A stretch of DNA of 64,000 bases from Coenobita brevimanus (taxonomy: Eukaryota; Arthropoda; Malacostraca; Decapoda; Coenobitidae), in contig CM064666.1 of NCBI GenBank assembly GCA_032717465.1, positions 5,825,028 through 5,889,027 of the forward strand, given 5' to 3'. Below the pieces are notes generated by a model that worked only from the letters and a program-made list of their open reading frames with translations, made no database searches and was not told the DNA's origin. The first letter of the stretch is position 1; every line of letters begins with the position of its first letter. Shown here in pieces: positions 34,487 through 45,145 of the stretch. The position numbers were made by a program, and so were the translations under genes.

Positions 34487-35318
34487 ACAGTGCAAGTGTG
34501 AAAGCAGAATAATTTGGAAATAATGTGTAAATAGCAGGTGAAAGCAATGGATGTTCAGTACATATGATTGAACAGTGTTCAGTACATATGATTGAACAGT
34601 GTATCATAGTTTTATCTTACTGAAAGTAACAGTGCATAACATAGTGTAAGTAAAATAGAAGGGTAAATATTGAAAATAGAATAGAAAATGTAAATAGTAA
34701 TGTAAGTAATTAGTAATATAAGAATATGAATATAAATAATTTATGTTATAACAGTGAAAGTGAATCCATGGCTCTCTACGTATTTTACTGAATGAAAAAT
34801 TGAATGACTTCAGTGACAATAAACAAATACGACTGAAGGAAACTTATGGAGAAAGACTCCATATATATATATGTGTGATATAGTAATAGAAATATAAAGT
34901 GTGAGGGATTTTATGAATAATAAATGACAGAGTACCAAGAGCGAACTAGCGCAAGTGCGACGATAAGACATGCTCGTAATTTCCATTGCTTTCACAGTGG
35001 TTTTTTTTTGGAGTATGGATCCCAAACTACTTGAAAATCATAGAGTAGTGTTTATAATGTTTATATCTGGCTGTGGTAATCATATTACGGGTTGTTGGGA
35101 AGTGTAAAGTGGAGACTTCGTTACCCAACTTCAGAGGTCTCCACAAGTCCTACGGTAACGACGAAGGCTCAACAAACATTCCAGGAGAAATCTGAAGGTA
35201 TGTGCCATAAGCATATATAATTTTAATATTCTAGGACTAATAACTGATTTTTGGCAAATATTTTTTGAGAGTCTGTCGGAGCCTGAATAACCCCGCGGAA
35301 CACGCAAAACATTGGTAA
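34487..35318 (+). other. 3' non-coding region of P1
   Basis: AT-rich; includes a direct repeat of GTTCAGTACATATGATTGAACA near 34552-34600 and (AT)n near 34861. Much of the outer part matches P2 at 61200-61960 in reverse. Confidence 0.7.
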
Positions 35319-35338
35319 ACATGCCCGCGGTGTAGGGG
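35319..35338 (+). repeat. Right terminal inverted repeat of P1
   Basis: Ends GCGGTGTAGGGG before TTAA. The corresponding end of P2 is at 61116-61135. Confidence 0.85.
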
Positions 35339-35342
35339 TTAA

Positions 35343-36485
35343 TATAAGTATCAATGCACTGTAATGTTAACCTATTGTTACAAATGAGCATTGAAGATGG
35401 AAAGAATAATTTTATATCAAGTCTTGGTAGTAGTAGAGCATTACTGGTTGGTTTGGAAAAGACCCTTCAACCGTAGGCAAGCAATCTCCTCTACAGGGCT
35501 ATTGCCTGCAAAAATCCGATGCACCTTTGAATTTGATAGCGCCTCACCCTAGTGAAAAGCGGGGAAGAGTATGGAGGTTTGGCTCTCGGATGAATGACAC
35601 ATTTGCATTTCCACTCAGTTGACAAAAGCACCATAGCAGACTTCACATAATCCCGTTGTTTGGTTATATGGTTACTACCCTACGTTGTAAATGGTTACCT
35701 GTTTTAAAGGAAACAATAAAGCTTGTCATTCAGAGCAGACACCTGAAGCAAAGGGAAGAGTATTTGACTAGTTATCTATACCTATTGTATGACCACAATG
35801 AGGAAGCTTCGCCATAGGGTATAAAAAGTATGTATAATATAAACAAGATCTGAAGACCCTAAGGAAACTTTATAATGTAAGATCTGAGGACAAGGTGTCG
35901 AAGAACACATGTAAATTTTACGTTTAGCTGAATAACTAGTAATCTATATGCTTGACTATAACCATATTCCTTTCAGAACATAAGGGAGACTATAGCAATA
36001 TATCTAGAAAGTTATAGTTCTAATGATTTTATGTTTTTTTTTTTCTCTCCCTCCAAAAAAAAAAAAAAAAAAAAAGCAGATTTAAATTCGGTACCTTCCA
36101 CCAGGCTAAATGGCAAAATACTAAGCCAAAAAAATTCAGCAAATATTTTTTCATAGGATTAGCAGCCAAATAGCTCTATCCCAATTAGTTTATGGAATAG
36201 TTTAATTTCAAACATGCAGTTTTTAAAAATAAAAATGGGTATACCATCATTTAAAACAGATGAAGGTCATTCATATCTGGCACATGGACTTGGGTTACCC
36301 TGAGGAACCTTCATATTTAATACCATCAAGATCGAAGAAAAAAAGTGCAAAGAAAAATAAAACTGACAAGATGCTTTACCATAAAAAACGACAGGAAGGA
36401 TGGGGGAAATAAAAAGAGAGGTGGGCAGACACAGAAAAAGAATAATAAAGGTGAAGTTCGAAATAGACAACATTACGCCAAGTGG
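35343..36485. other. Non-coding stretch with dispersed repeats
   Basis: Contains E3 (35659-35760), a T-run/A-run pair at about 36033-36075 and, at 36388-36480, a purine-rich block matching the second half of E2 (5521-5605). No gene is seen. Confidence 0.55.
35659..35760 (+). repeat. Dispersed repeat E, copy E3
   Basis: TTTGGTTATATGGTTACTACC, GTTGTAAATGGTTACCTG and TTGTCATTCAGAGCAGAC follow the order of E1 and E2. Confidence 0.7.
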
Positions 36486-36790
36486 AATTGGTGTGGGACT
36501 GATGTGTGACTGGTGTGGGATTGTTGTAGAATGGTTTTGGGATTTATGTGGGATTGGTGTGGAATCGGTGTGGGATATGTGTGGGATTGGTGTGGTATGG
36601 TATTGGTGAGGTGTGGTATTGGTGTGGTATGGCTTTGGTGTCGTGTTGGATTGGTGTGGTGTGGGACTGGTGTGATGTGGGATTGGTGTGATGTGGTACT
36701 GGTGTGGTGTGGGATTCGTGTGGTGTGAGAATGGTGTGAGAATTGTGTGGGAATGGTGTGGTGATTGTGTGGGAATGGTGTGCGTATTAC
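36486..36790 (+). repeat. GT-rich minisatellite, 10-11-bp unit
   Basis: About 28 imperfect units of a GGTGTGGGATT type. The strand asymmetry is strong (G/T on plus, almost no C). Antisense ORFs rich in His/Pro/Thr are by-products. Confidence 0.9.
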
Positions 36791-37139
36791 ACAGGATTAC
36801 ACAGGAAAGCAAACAGCAACAGACCTTATGGTCCTTTCGAGGCTGCTTGTTAGAGAAAACTATGACTACAAGATCTAACTCTACATGCTGAAGGATAAGG
36901 ATAGTAAAGCAAGAAGGCTCCCCCCACCACCAAACGCTCCAGGAAAAAGTGAGAAAAACCACAATGCAGCATGGAAAAACTGACATGGAAATTTTCTAGG
37001 AAACACTGGAAAGGAAAAGTCACATTCTATAATACTTTATCTATAAGCTACCCGATAGAGTAACCTGAAAGAGAAAGTAAACAAATAGTTATGGCATGAC
37101 AAAAACCGGTACATTGAGTTAATGGGAAGTCTGTGGACA
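36791..37139. other. Unassigned stretch
   Basis: No repeat, RNA or coding signal is recognised. Confidence 0.4.
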
Positions 37140-37905
37140 TAACGTGGAAGCTACACACTGCACAGTGTGGATGTTTAGGGGTGGTGCGGCAGCCTTGCCT
37201 GGCGCTTTTAAGGTAGGCAGCAGTCAATCAAGCCCTAGCTCCGTTTGCTCCACTGAGACAAGGAACTCTCCCATGTGGGACAAGTACACAAGTTTCATCC
37301 TGAAGCAGTGACCCCTGGTACATTAAAAAAATCCCGATGGTGGTCGCTTGACTAACAGGGACCCTCAGTGATCCACAGCCCATCACAGGTCGAAAGTAAG
37401 AGTAGTGACCGTTAACTCAGGGTTATCTGAGCAGATCCTAATCTGTGCTTATATTGCTTTCTTTGCATTGGGGAGATTGAAAAATATATAAGACGGGTGT
37501 CTTAGATAAAAGGGGACTGCACAGTGCACAGTGTGGATGTGCAATGCACAGAGTGGATGTTTAGGGGTGGTGTGGCAACCTTCCCTGGCGCTTTTTAGGT
37601 AGGCAGCAGTCAATCAGGCAATAGCTCCGTTCACTCCACTGAGACAAGGAAGTCTCCCATGTGGGACAGTACACAAGTTCCATCCTGAAGCAGTGACCCC
37701 TGGTACATTAAAAAAATCCCGATGGTGGTCACTTGACTAACAGAAACCCTCAGTGATCCACATCCCATCACAGGTCGAAAGTAAAAGTAGTGACCGTTAA
37801 CTCAGGGTTATCTGTGAAGATCCTAATCTGTGCTTACTGTATATTACCTCATTTGCTTTCGGTTAAATCGAAAAACGTATAATGACGTGACGTGATGCTA
37901 TGTTA
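37140..37905 (+). repeat. Tandem duplication, 386-bp period
   Basis: ATGTTTAGGGGTGGTG occurs at 37171 and 37557, and the shared sequence runs to CAGATCCTAATCTGTGCTTA in both. Copies differ by small changes. No ORF is shared, so the unit is non-coding or an unknown repeat. Confidence 0.88.
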
Positions 37906-38072
37906 AGTTTACGGGGTGTCCTGTAGACACGAGGGGAATCGTGTGGGTATTGTGTGGGAATGGTGTGGGGTCAACTAGGGTTGTGGGCACTGATTCAGCT
38001 GCCTTGATGATTGGATAATAGTCAGCATGATGCTGTTTTATGCTGTGGTGTCTATCACCGTAACTCGACACA

Positions 38073-38074
<2 letters not shown>

Positions 38075-38113
<39 letters not shown>

Positions 38114-38160
38114 AATAAATATTTCTGTGTTTGTGTATATATATATATATATATATATAT
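38075..38160. repeat. (CT)n and (TA)n microsatellites
   Basis: (CT)n at 38075-38111 and (TA)n at 38136-38160. The TA tract directly touches the 5' end of LINE A3. Confidence 0.97.
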
Positions 38161-41100
38161 ACCCCCTGGGGGTAGGGGGGGTTTTCAAGAATACTCCCCC
38201 AGTATCCCTGCTTGTCGTAAAAGGCGACTAAAAGGGTTGGCGGAGGGTTAGTGCCCCTCCCCGGAAACCAACTAACTAAAAAAACAAAAAATAAGCCTCG
38301 GACAAGGACTGACCAAACGATGACGACCAAGGATCGGACAAAGGACATGGTAATTGGAACTTGGAATGTAAGGGGAGCGAATGATGAGCTGAAAGAGAGA
38401 GAGATTGTCCAGGTGCTTGAGGTTGCGAAAGTGGATGTATGTGGAATAACTGAAACAAAATGGAGAGGAGAAAGTGTGAGAGAATGGGAGTATGGATGGG
38501 GTATATGTGCAGGAGTAGGTGAGAATGAGAGGGCAAAGGAAGGAGTATGTATAGTTGTGAGTAAAAGATGAAAGAGGAGCATAAGACAGTATGGATCAAT
38601 TGGTTCAAGGATTGTGTGGGTAAAGTTGAAAGTTGGAATACAAATGTGGGCGATTGTGTGTGTGTATGCACCAACGCAAGAACGTGCTAGAAGAGTGAGA
38701 GAAGAGTTCTGGACAAATGTAGAAGTGTGCATGGAAAAGTTTGGAAGGAATGAGAGAGTGTTTTTGATTGGTGATATGAATGGTAAAGTTGGGAATGTGA
38801 AGGTGGATGGAATAGTTGGTGAGTGGGGTGTGCCTGCTGAGATAGATGAGAATGGGAGTGCGTTAGTGGACATTTGTGCTGGGAGGGGGTTGGTGATAGC
38901 CAATACCCTCTTCAGGCACAAAATGATCCACAGTTATACATGGCGAGTGATGAGAACGGTGGGTGGTGAACTGAATGAAAGGAAGGCAATGATTGATTAT
39001 GTGTGTGTGGATGAAAGGATGCGAAGATATGTAAAGGATGCAAGAGTGTATAGAGGTTGGGGGAGTGGACTTTCTGACCATTACTTGGTGGTGGCCAGAA
39101 TTAGAATGCAAGTAAGATGGAGGAATAGAAGAAGAGAAAGACGAGAGGAAGAAGTAGTTGCAAGGAGAGTGGAAAGGTTACAAGAGGATGAGAAAAAGGC
39201 AGAGTATAAGAGAGAAGTGGAGGAACGATTGGGCAAATATGAATTGGAGCAGATGGGAGACGTGAAAGGTGTGTGTAAGATATTTATAGAAGAAATATGT
39301 GCAGCATGTGATGTGGTGTGTGGAAGGAAGAGAAGACGGAGGGGGGTGCAAGGAACAGCGTGGTGGACTGAAGAGGAGAAACAGGCTGTGGCACAAAAGA
39401 AGAAAGCATACAACGAATGGATGAGAAATAGGGGCGTGGAAGAAGTTGAGAGGCAGAAGAGAGAGTTATGTGTGGAAAGAAAGAGAGAGGTGAAAAGATT
39501 AGTAAGAGAGAGTAAGAAGAGAGTGGATGAGGAATTTGGAAGAAATTTTAGTGTAAAGTGGAGGGACTGTAAGAAAATGTTCTGGAGAGAGGTGAAAAGA
39601 GTAAGACAGGGTGGAAGTGAAGTTAGCAGGGGAGTGCAAGATAAAAATGGTAGATTACTAGTGGAGAAGGGAGAAAAAGTGAGCAGATGGAGAGAACACT
39701 TTAAGGAATTGTTGAATGTAGAGGAAGGAAGTAATGCGAGTATAAGTGGCTGGGGAATGGCTGGGAGAATGAGGGAGGTGAGAAGACAAGAAGAAATCAG
39801 TAGGATAGAAGTTGTGGAAGCAATGAAGAAAGTTAAATCGGGGAAAGCCCCAGGAATTGATGGAGTGTGTGGTGAAATGCTGAAGCATGGGGGAGAGATA
39901 GTAGTAGAATGGATGTGGATGATGTGCAGATTGGCCTGGGAGGAAGGTAGAGTCCCGGAGGATTGGAAGTCAGGTATAATTATTACCTTGTACAAAGAAA
40001 AAGGGGAAAAAGAAGTGTGTGGTAATCACTGGGGCATTTGTCTTCTTAGTATAATAGGAAAAGTGTATGGTAGGATACTTATTGACAGAGTTAAAGAACA
40101 GAGAAATTAGTTGGAGAAGAACAGGGAGGCTTTAGGAAGGGAAGAGGTTGTGTAGATCAGATATTCATTCCTAGATCTTTTGTGGAAAAGTTTCTTGAGA
40201 AGGGAAAGAAGTTGTATGTGGCTTTCATAGATTTGGAGAAAGCATTTGACAGGGTGGATAGACAAGGATTGTGGAAAGTGTTAAGAATATATGGAGTAGA
40301 TGGGAAGTTGTTGAATGGTGTGAAGAGTATGTACGATGGTGCGAAGGCTGCAGTGCGTGTGGATGGTGAACTAAGTGAATTTTTCTCTTTGAAAGTTGGT
40401 TTGAAACAGGGATGTGTCATGTCTCCATGGTTGTTCAATCTGTACATGGATGGGGTAATAAAAGAGGTACAAGGTAGGGTAGAGGATGTTGGAGTGGCCC
40501 TGGTGAGAGAGGATAATGTTTGGAAACTCCCTGTACTGTTGTTTGCAGATGATACTGTGTTGTTCAGTGAAGACGAAGGGGAGCTGCAAGGCTTGGTGGA
40601 TGAGTTTGAGAGGGTGTGTAAGAAACGGAATCTAAAGGTGAATGTAGGGAAGAGTAAAGTGATGGTCTTTGAGAGAGGTGAAATCAGTGAATGTACAGTG
40701 AGGTTGATGGTGAGGAATTGGAAAATGTGAGTACGTTTAAGTACTTGGGTAGTGTGATGAGTAAGGATGGAATTTTGGAGGGTGAAATGCTTGAAAGGGT
40801 ACAGCAGGGAAGAAAAGTTGCTGGTTCTTTGAAAGCAGTGATAAGACACAGGGAAGTGAGCATGGAAGTGAAAAAGTTACTACATGACAGTATTGTGATA
40901 CCAACTCTAACGTACGGAAGTGAAGCTTGGACTCTGTTGGAAGGACACAAGTCAAGAGTGAGAGCAGTGGAAATGAGTTATTTAAGAGGAGCATGTGGAG
41001 TCACATGGAGAGACAGGCTGACGAATGAGGATATAAAGGAGCGTTGTGGTGTTGATGTGGATGTGATAGGAAGCGTTATGAGGAACACACTGAGGTGGTT

Positions 41101-41350
41101 TGGCCATGTGGAGAGGATGGAGGGTGAAAGACTGACGAAGAGAGTGTATGTGAGTGAGGTGGAGGGGGGAAGAGGGAGGGGGAGGCCGAGGATGAGATGG
41201 AGGGATGGGGTGGAGAGGTATATGAGAGAGAGAGAGGTGTGAGTTGGGAGCAGGGCACTGAAATGGCGGGGGACAGGGCGACTTGGAGGCGATTTGTTTG
41301 TGGCCACCCCAAACGGGATTGAGGCGTCTGGTAATATATATATATATACA
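38161..41350 (+). mobile_element. RTE family-A LINE, copy A3, with complete-looking 5' end
   Basis: The longest family copy. The 5' leader begins ACCCCCTGGGGGT (a 6+1+6 palindrome) and has TTGTCGTAAAAGGCGACTAA near 38212-38230. It ends GGCGTCTGGTAATATATATA at 41336-41350. Tracts of (TA)n lie at both ends, so the insertion site was probably a TA repeat. Confidence 0.9.
38341..41242 (+). pseudogene. Endonuclease/reverse transcriptase of LINE A3, few breaks
   Basis: ATG at 38348 starts MVIGTWNVRG, the endonuclease N-terminal motif. DVCGITETKWRGE (about 38435) carries the catalytic Glu. TGA at 38569-38571 replaces a Trp codon seen in A1. The frame resumes in phase to 40110 with VCVYAPTQ, GDMNGKVGN, SDHYLV, KAPGIDGVC and LLSIIGKVYG. 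A 4-bp loss near 40100 shifts the frame to 40182-40730 with FIDLEKAFDRVD, KQGCVMSPWLFN and FADDTVLF (about 40546). A 1-bp loss near 40705 leads to 40691-41242 with FKYLGSVMSKDG, RWFGHVERM and GRGRPRMRW. The single polyprotein would be about 970 residues, as is usual for RTE-type LINEs. Confidence 0.9.
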
Positions 41351-42384
41351 GTATGTGTGTGTGCCAGATTTGATACAGTCTAAAAGGTCAGTTCCCACTG
41401 GCCTAACAGGCATCCCACACGCCACACACCTTCACAAGTCAGTTTCCAAAATTTCTGTACTTTCCACCACTTCTTTAGGATGATTCACATTTATATTTTA
41501 TTGCTACCAGCATCACGCGCTGCTCGTACCTATGAAGTGGGACACCTTATGTGTTGGCACCGATACGACTGGGCTGTGGAGCTGACTGGAGATACAAACA
41601 TCCCTCAGTTTCCTCTCGACCTTCCAGAGGAGAATGATGGACTGCATGATAAAGGCAACTTCAGACTGCAGCCCACCGGATTTATGCTTTCAGGCGAATC
41701 CAGGGCTACAACAGTAACAAATACTACCACTGGTACTGCGAGAAGCTTCCCCTCTGTGAATATAAACTCGTGTGAAGGTAGCCAGAATAAAGTAAACTGC
41801 ACGTGGCGGTACTAAAGGTGTTAACCCCTTCTACCTGAGGATGCCATTTGTGTCCTATTCTTGTTGCTACACGATTTTAACCCCTTCAGCCTAGTGACGT
41901 ATTAAGCATTTCACTCAAGCAACCAGAAGATTTTACCCTAATTGTGGAAGGACGTCTGATAGTGAGAGGTTACCTATGGCTCCTCAGCTGAATTAAAGCG
42001 TTTGCAAATAGCAGGAAAAGAATGGATGAATATGGCATCGGACGGAAGGGATAGTTCGGTGGAGGAAGGATCCATACTGATGAAAGGAACCTGTTGAGTC
42101 CCGGTCGTGTTTATCATTGTATTGAAGCCATCCACTGACGGTTCTGTTCCATTCAGGATAGACATTACTAACTGGAGGAGTTAAATACTACCTAAATGCT
42201 TCTTTTTAATGTTACAATCCTCTCCGAACCTGAATATAAACGTCTGGTAGCAGCAACAGTATCTCCTTTCAAGGATTGATACAAACTGGACTGGCCGTGT
42301 ATGTGACAGACAAGGAAAGCACCTTGATATTCACCCACACTACCACTAGTAAAGTGGATAATGGAAAAATCGTGCAAATTGTGA
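41351..42384. other. Unassigned stretch with one weak ORF
   Basis: ORF 41480-41815 (plus, 111 codons, starts MIHIYILLLPASRAARTYE) has a hydrophobic start but no recognised domain or Cys pattern. No splice structure is evident. I cannot say it is a gene. Confidence 0.4.
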
Positions 42385-42560
42385 TACATGCATGAAACTG
42401 GGCACGATCATACCCTAGGGGTTACTTGTCAAATCTACCTGATTGGCCATTTGGAAATCCAAGATGGCTGCCAAATTGACCTCCGATCAATCTAAATGAT
42501 TTTAGTATCGATATGTATGTTTCAAGCACGCTCAGATGGTTTTTTCCTGTTTCTGATACT
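42385..42560 (+). repeat. Dispersed repeat H, left copy H1
   Basis: Contains CTGATTGGCCATTTGG, AAGATGGC and TCGATATGTATGTTTCAAG. A matching segment in reverse lies at 48836-49045. The two copies flank the CXC-family pseudogene and LINE F. Confidence 0.7.
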
Positions 42561-43123
42561 CTCCGATATACATTTGTCTTATTTATGACTGTTTTTATGT
42601 ACTGGTTTTATGTTTTTTCTTGAGTGCATGGCTTGTTTGTTTGTACATATCAGTAGCTGCTATATAATACATGGGGTGTAGAGCCCTAGTGGTAGAGGTT
42701 GTACCTTTGTTTCAGCATTCAGCCACATGTTTTGCATGGACTGCTGACACTGGTTCACATCACTGGCCCACTCTCACCTATGGCTCGTAGAAGTTGCATG
42801 TACACAGCAACGGCCACACCCCGGTACATTGCGTTGGCTCACAGTCTAAACTAGGTGAAGGTAGCATGCAGAAGGTCTCAGCATGTGAGGGAGTGATTGT
42901 CGGACACTAACAGGGCACACTGGTGACATCACTATTGAGCAACACAGCATGGGGTTCAGTGTAAGCTACGAAAAAACATGTCATATTGCAACAGCTTAGT
43001 GTCGCAAACGCTGCTTGTACAATCTGATGAAGGAGGCATACCAGGACTGCTGATCTGATGAGCCTGAAAGGTCAACTTTGAGCTAAGAAGACTGGTGTAA
43101 ACAATGGAGGCTTGAGAGTCCAC
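42561..43123. other. Unassigned stretch before the CXC-family pseudogene
   Basis: May contain decayed upstream coding sequence of the family, but I could not read a frame before about 43124. Confidence 0.4.
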
Positions 43124-43303
43124 AGTTCCAGTTCTGGAACCTTGTACTGACATGGAGCTCACCATCTTCATGTTGATTCACTCATTCAGGGAAGACAATT
43201 TCAAACTCTACTTTGAAACTCTCTCAGAGCTGATCCCCTAGTTCTTTGAGAACAACAATGTTCATTATGTCCGATGGCTCCCAGTTTACCTTTGAGACAT
43301 AAT

Positions 43304-45145
43304 GTACACTCGAAAGCTCTAGTTTCTCCCCCCTTAGCAGCCAGAGTCGCGGCCAGAGAGCGACCGGGCGATCGAACACCCCATACTCACCGCCCCTCCC
43401 CCAACCCCAGTGTATGCGTTGTTGGATAGATGTGGAATGGCCAAAGCTGGTAATGTTTCAATGTGTCATGATTCTTTTTATAGGCAATCAGAACCAGTAG
43501 GGGTAAGTATATATCGGTACTTAAGTGTAATACTGTGCTGTTATCCACAACGTAAGAGAAAGGCTCGAAAATGAAAGAAGACCTAGTGTATTATGTGTTA
43601 TTGTCTACTGTATATACCTACAGTATGTCCTATATTATAATGTTACAAATAAGTATAGTATTGTGGGAAACATCTGTTGAGAGATAGGATGTCTTTTCTC
43701 GTGCATTCTCGCTCCCACCTCCACCACCCTACTCTCTGGGTTTCTGTCTCCACCAAACGTTTCTTTTACCCTCTCGTCCCCTACTCCCGCCCTTTGATAA
43801 CCAACGCACTCTAAGATGATGAAGTGATCCGTCAGGTACTGATCATATTAATATTATCATATTCCTTTATTAAGCACCAGCAAATCAATAACATACAGTA
43901 CTTCGGTATACCTGTCAGTTGTTTTATCCCTTTGTAAGCTGTTACGTGACATACACACTGCAAGCTGGATCTTGTTACAATGACATACAGTTGCTTGTCG
44001 TTAACACAGGTTGTGTGGTTTTGGGCGTCCATTAATTCATATTAAAGTGGCAATATAAGCCGTACATTATAAACAGGTAAGGTTTGTGTTCCTGCCATTA
44101 TTGGATGAACAAAACGAATCAGAAATCGGCTCAGACGAACCACAAACTCTCTGCCTTAACGAATATAAGCCGACCTCTTCTCACAACAGTGACAGTGTCC
44201 CACATTCAATCGTATTCATTGTGTCACTGTTGTGGCAGTGTCCCACATTCAATCGTATTCATTGTGTCACTGTTGTGGCAAGAAGAATATTTTCGTTAAA
44301 GCAAAGAGATTGAGGTTCGTCAGAACAGATCCTTGATTCGTTTCATTCATTCAATAATGAAAGGAATATTAGCCTTACCTGTTTATAATGTAAGGCTACT
44401 GCCACGTTAGTATGCATTAACAGACGTCCAAAATCACATATAACCTGTGTTAACGATAAACAACCATATGTCCTGGTAACATAAGGTCCAATATGCAGTG
44501 TGTATGTGACGTAACAGCTTTCAACAGGATGAAATAGTTGACAGGTATACCGAAGTACTGAATGTTTTTGATATGTTGGTGCTTAATACAAAGGTGTATG
44601 ATAATAATAACATGATCAGTACCTGACGGATCATTTCATCATTATCTTAGTTTATATTGGTTAACAAAGGGTGGGAGTGGGGGACGAGAAAGGGTACGAG
44701 AGACGTTTGGTGGAGACAGGAACCCAGAGGAGAAGGGTGGTGGAGAAGGGGGTGAGAATGGATGAGAAAAGACATCATTCAGCACATGTTGTTCAGTATA
44801 GTATACTTACTTGTAACACTATAATATAGGACGTAAGTATATAGACAATAACACAATACACTAAGTCTCCTTTCCTTTTTATTGCTTTTCTCGTATGTTG
44901 TGGATAAAAAGCACAGTATTACACATTAAATGTCTTTATATACTTACCCCTTCTGGTTCTGATTGTCTAGAAAAGCAATCATGACGCAATGTAATATCAC
45001 TAGCTTTGGCCGTTCCTCATCTATCCAACAACGTTTACACTGGGGTTGGGGTAGGTGTGGATGGTTTGGGGTGTTCGATAGTCTGGTCGCTCACTGGCCA
45101 CGACTCCGGCTACAAGGGGGGAGAAATTAGTGCTTTCGGGTGTAC
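43304..45145. mobile_element. Long palindromic (foldback-type) element with GTAC target duplication
   Basis: The element occupies 43308-45141 between GTAC at 43304-43307 and GTAC at 45142-45145. Its ends are ACTCGAAAGC and, reversed, ACCCGAAAGC. The left arm (43308-44193) and right arm (44266-45141) are reverse complements along almost their whole length; I count roughly 85 percent identity in the outer 75 bp. The loop consists of a 43-bp tandem repeat (44193-44235, 44236-44278). Removing it rejoins the host frame as D-I-M-Y-L-E-E-Q. Near the centre both arms can encode NES-x-I-x-SDEPQ, a possible coding remnant. No transposase is seen; the superfamily is unknown. Confidence 0.88.
44193..44278. 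repeat. 43-bp tandem repeat in the palindrome loop
   Basis: Two copies beginning CAGTGTCCCACATTC, identical by eye. Confidence 0.95.

Larger units (their letters stand above)
30926..35342 (+). mobile_element. piggyBac transposon P1, nearly complete
   Basis: TTAA at 30926-30929 is followed by CCCTTAACCGCGGGGC. The right end GCCCGCGGTGTAGGGG (35323-35338) is followed by TTAA at 35339-35342. The ends are imperfect inverted repeats. A second GCGGGGCGTCACTT block lies at about 30983, so the left end has a subterminal repeat. The body holds an acidic N-terminal ORF, a catalytic domain and a Cys-rich end. The 61112-62849 element has the same ends, which supports these borders independently. Confidence 0.92.

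Noticed and set aside
36267..36986. 239-codon minus ORF rich in Pro, His and Thr
   Set aside because: It is a translation of the GT-rich minisatellite and its flanks, with no domain.
41480..41815. Possible small secreted protein
   Set aside because: It has a hydrophobic start but no conserved Cys pattern, repeats or splice context; length alone is not enough.
44084..44313. Two overlapping small ORFs at the palindrome centre
   Set aside because: They run through the 43-bp tandem repeat. Only the short SDEPQ segment, present in both arms, may be a coding remnant.
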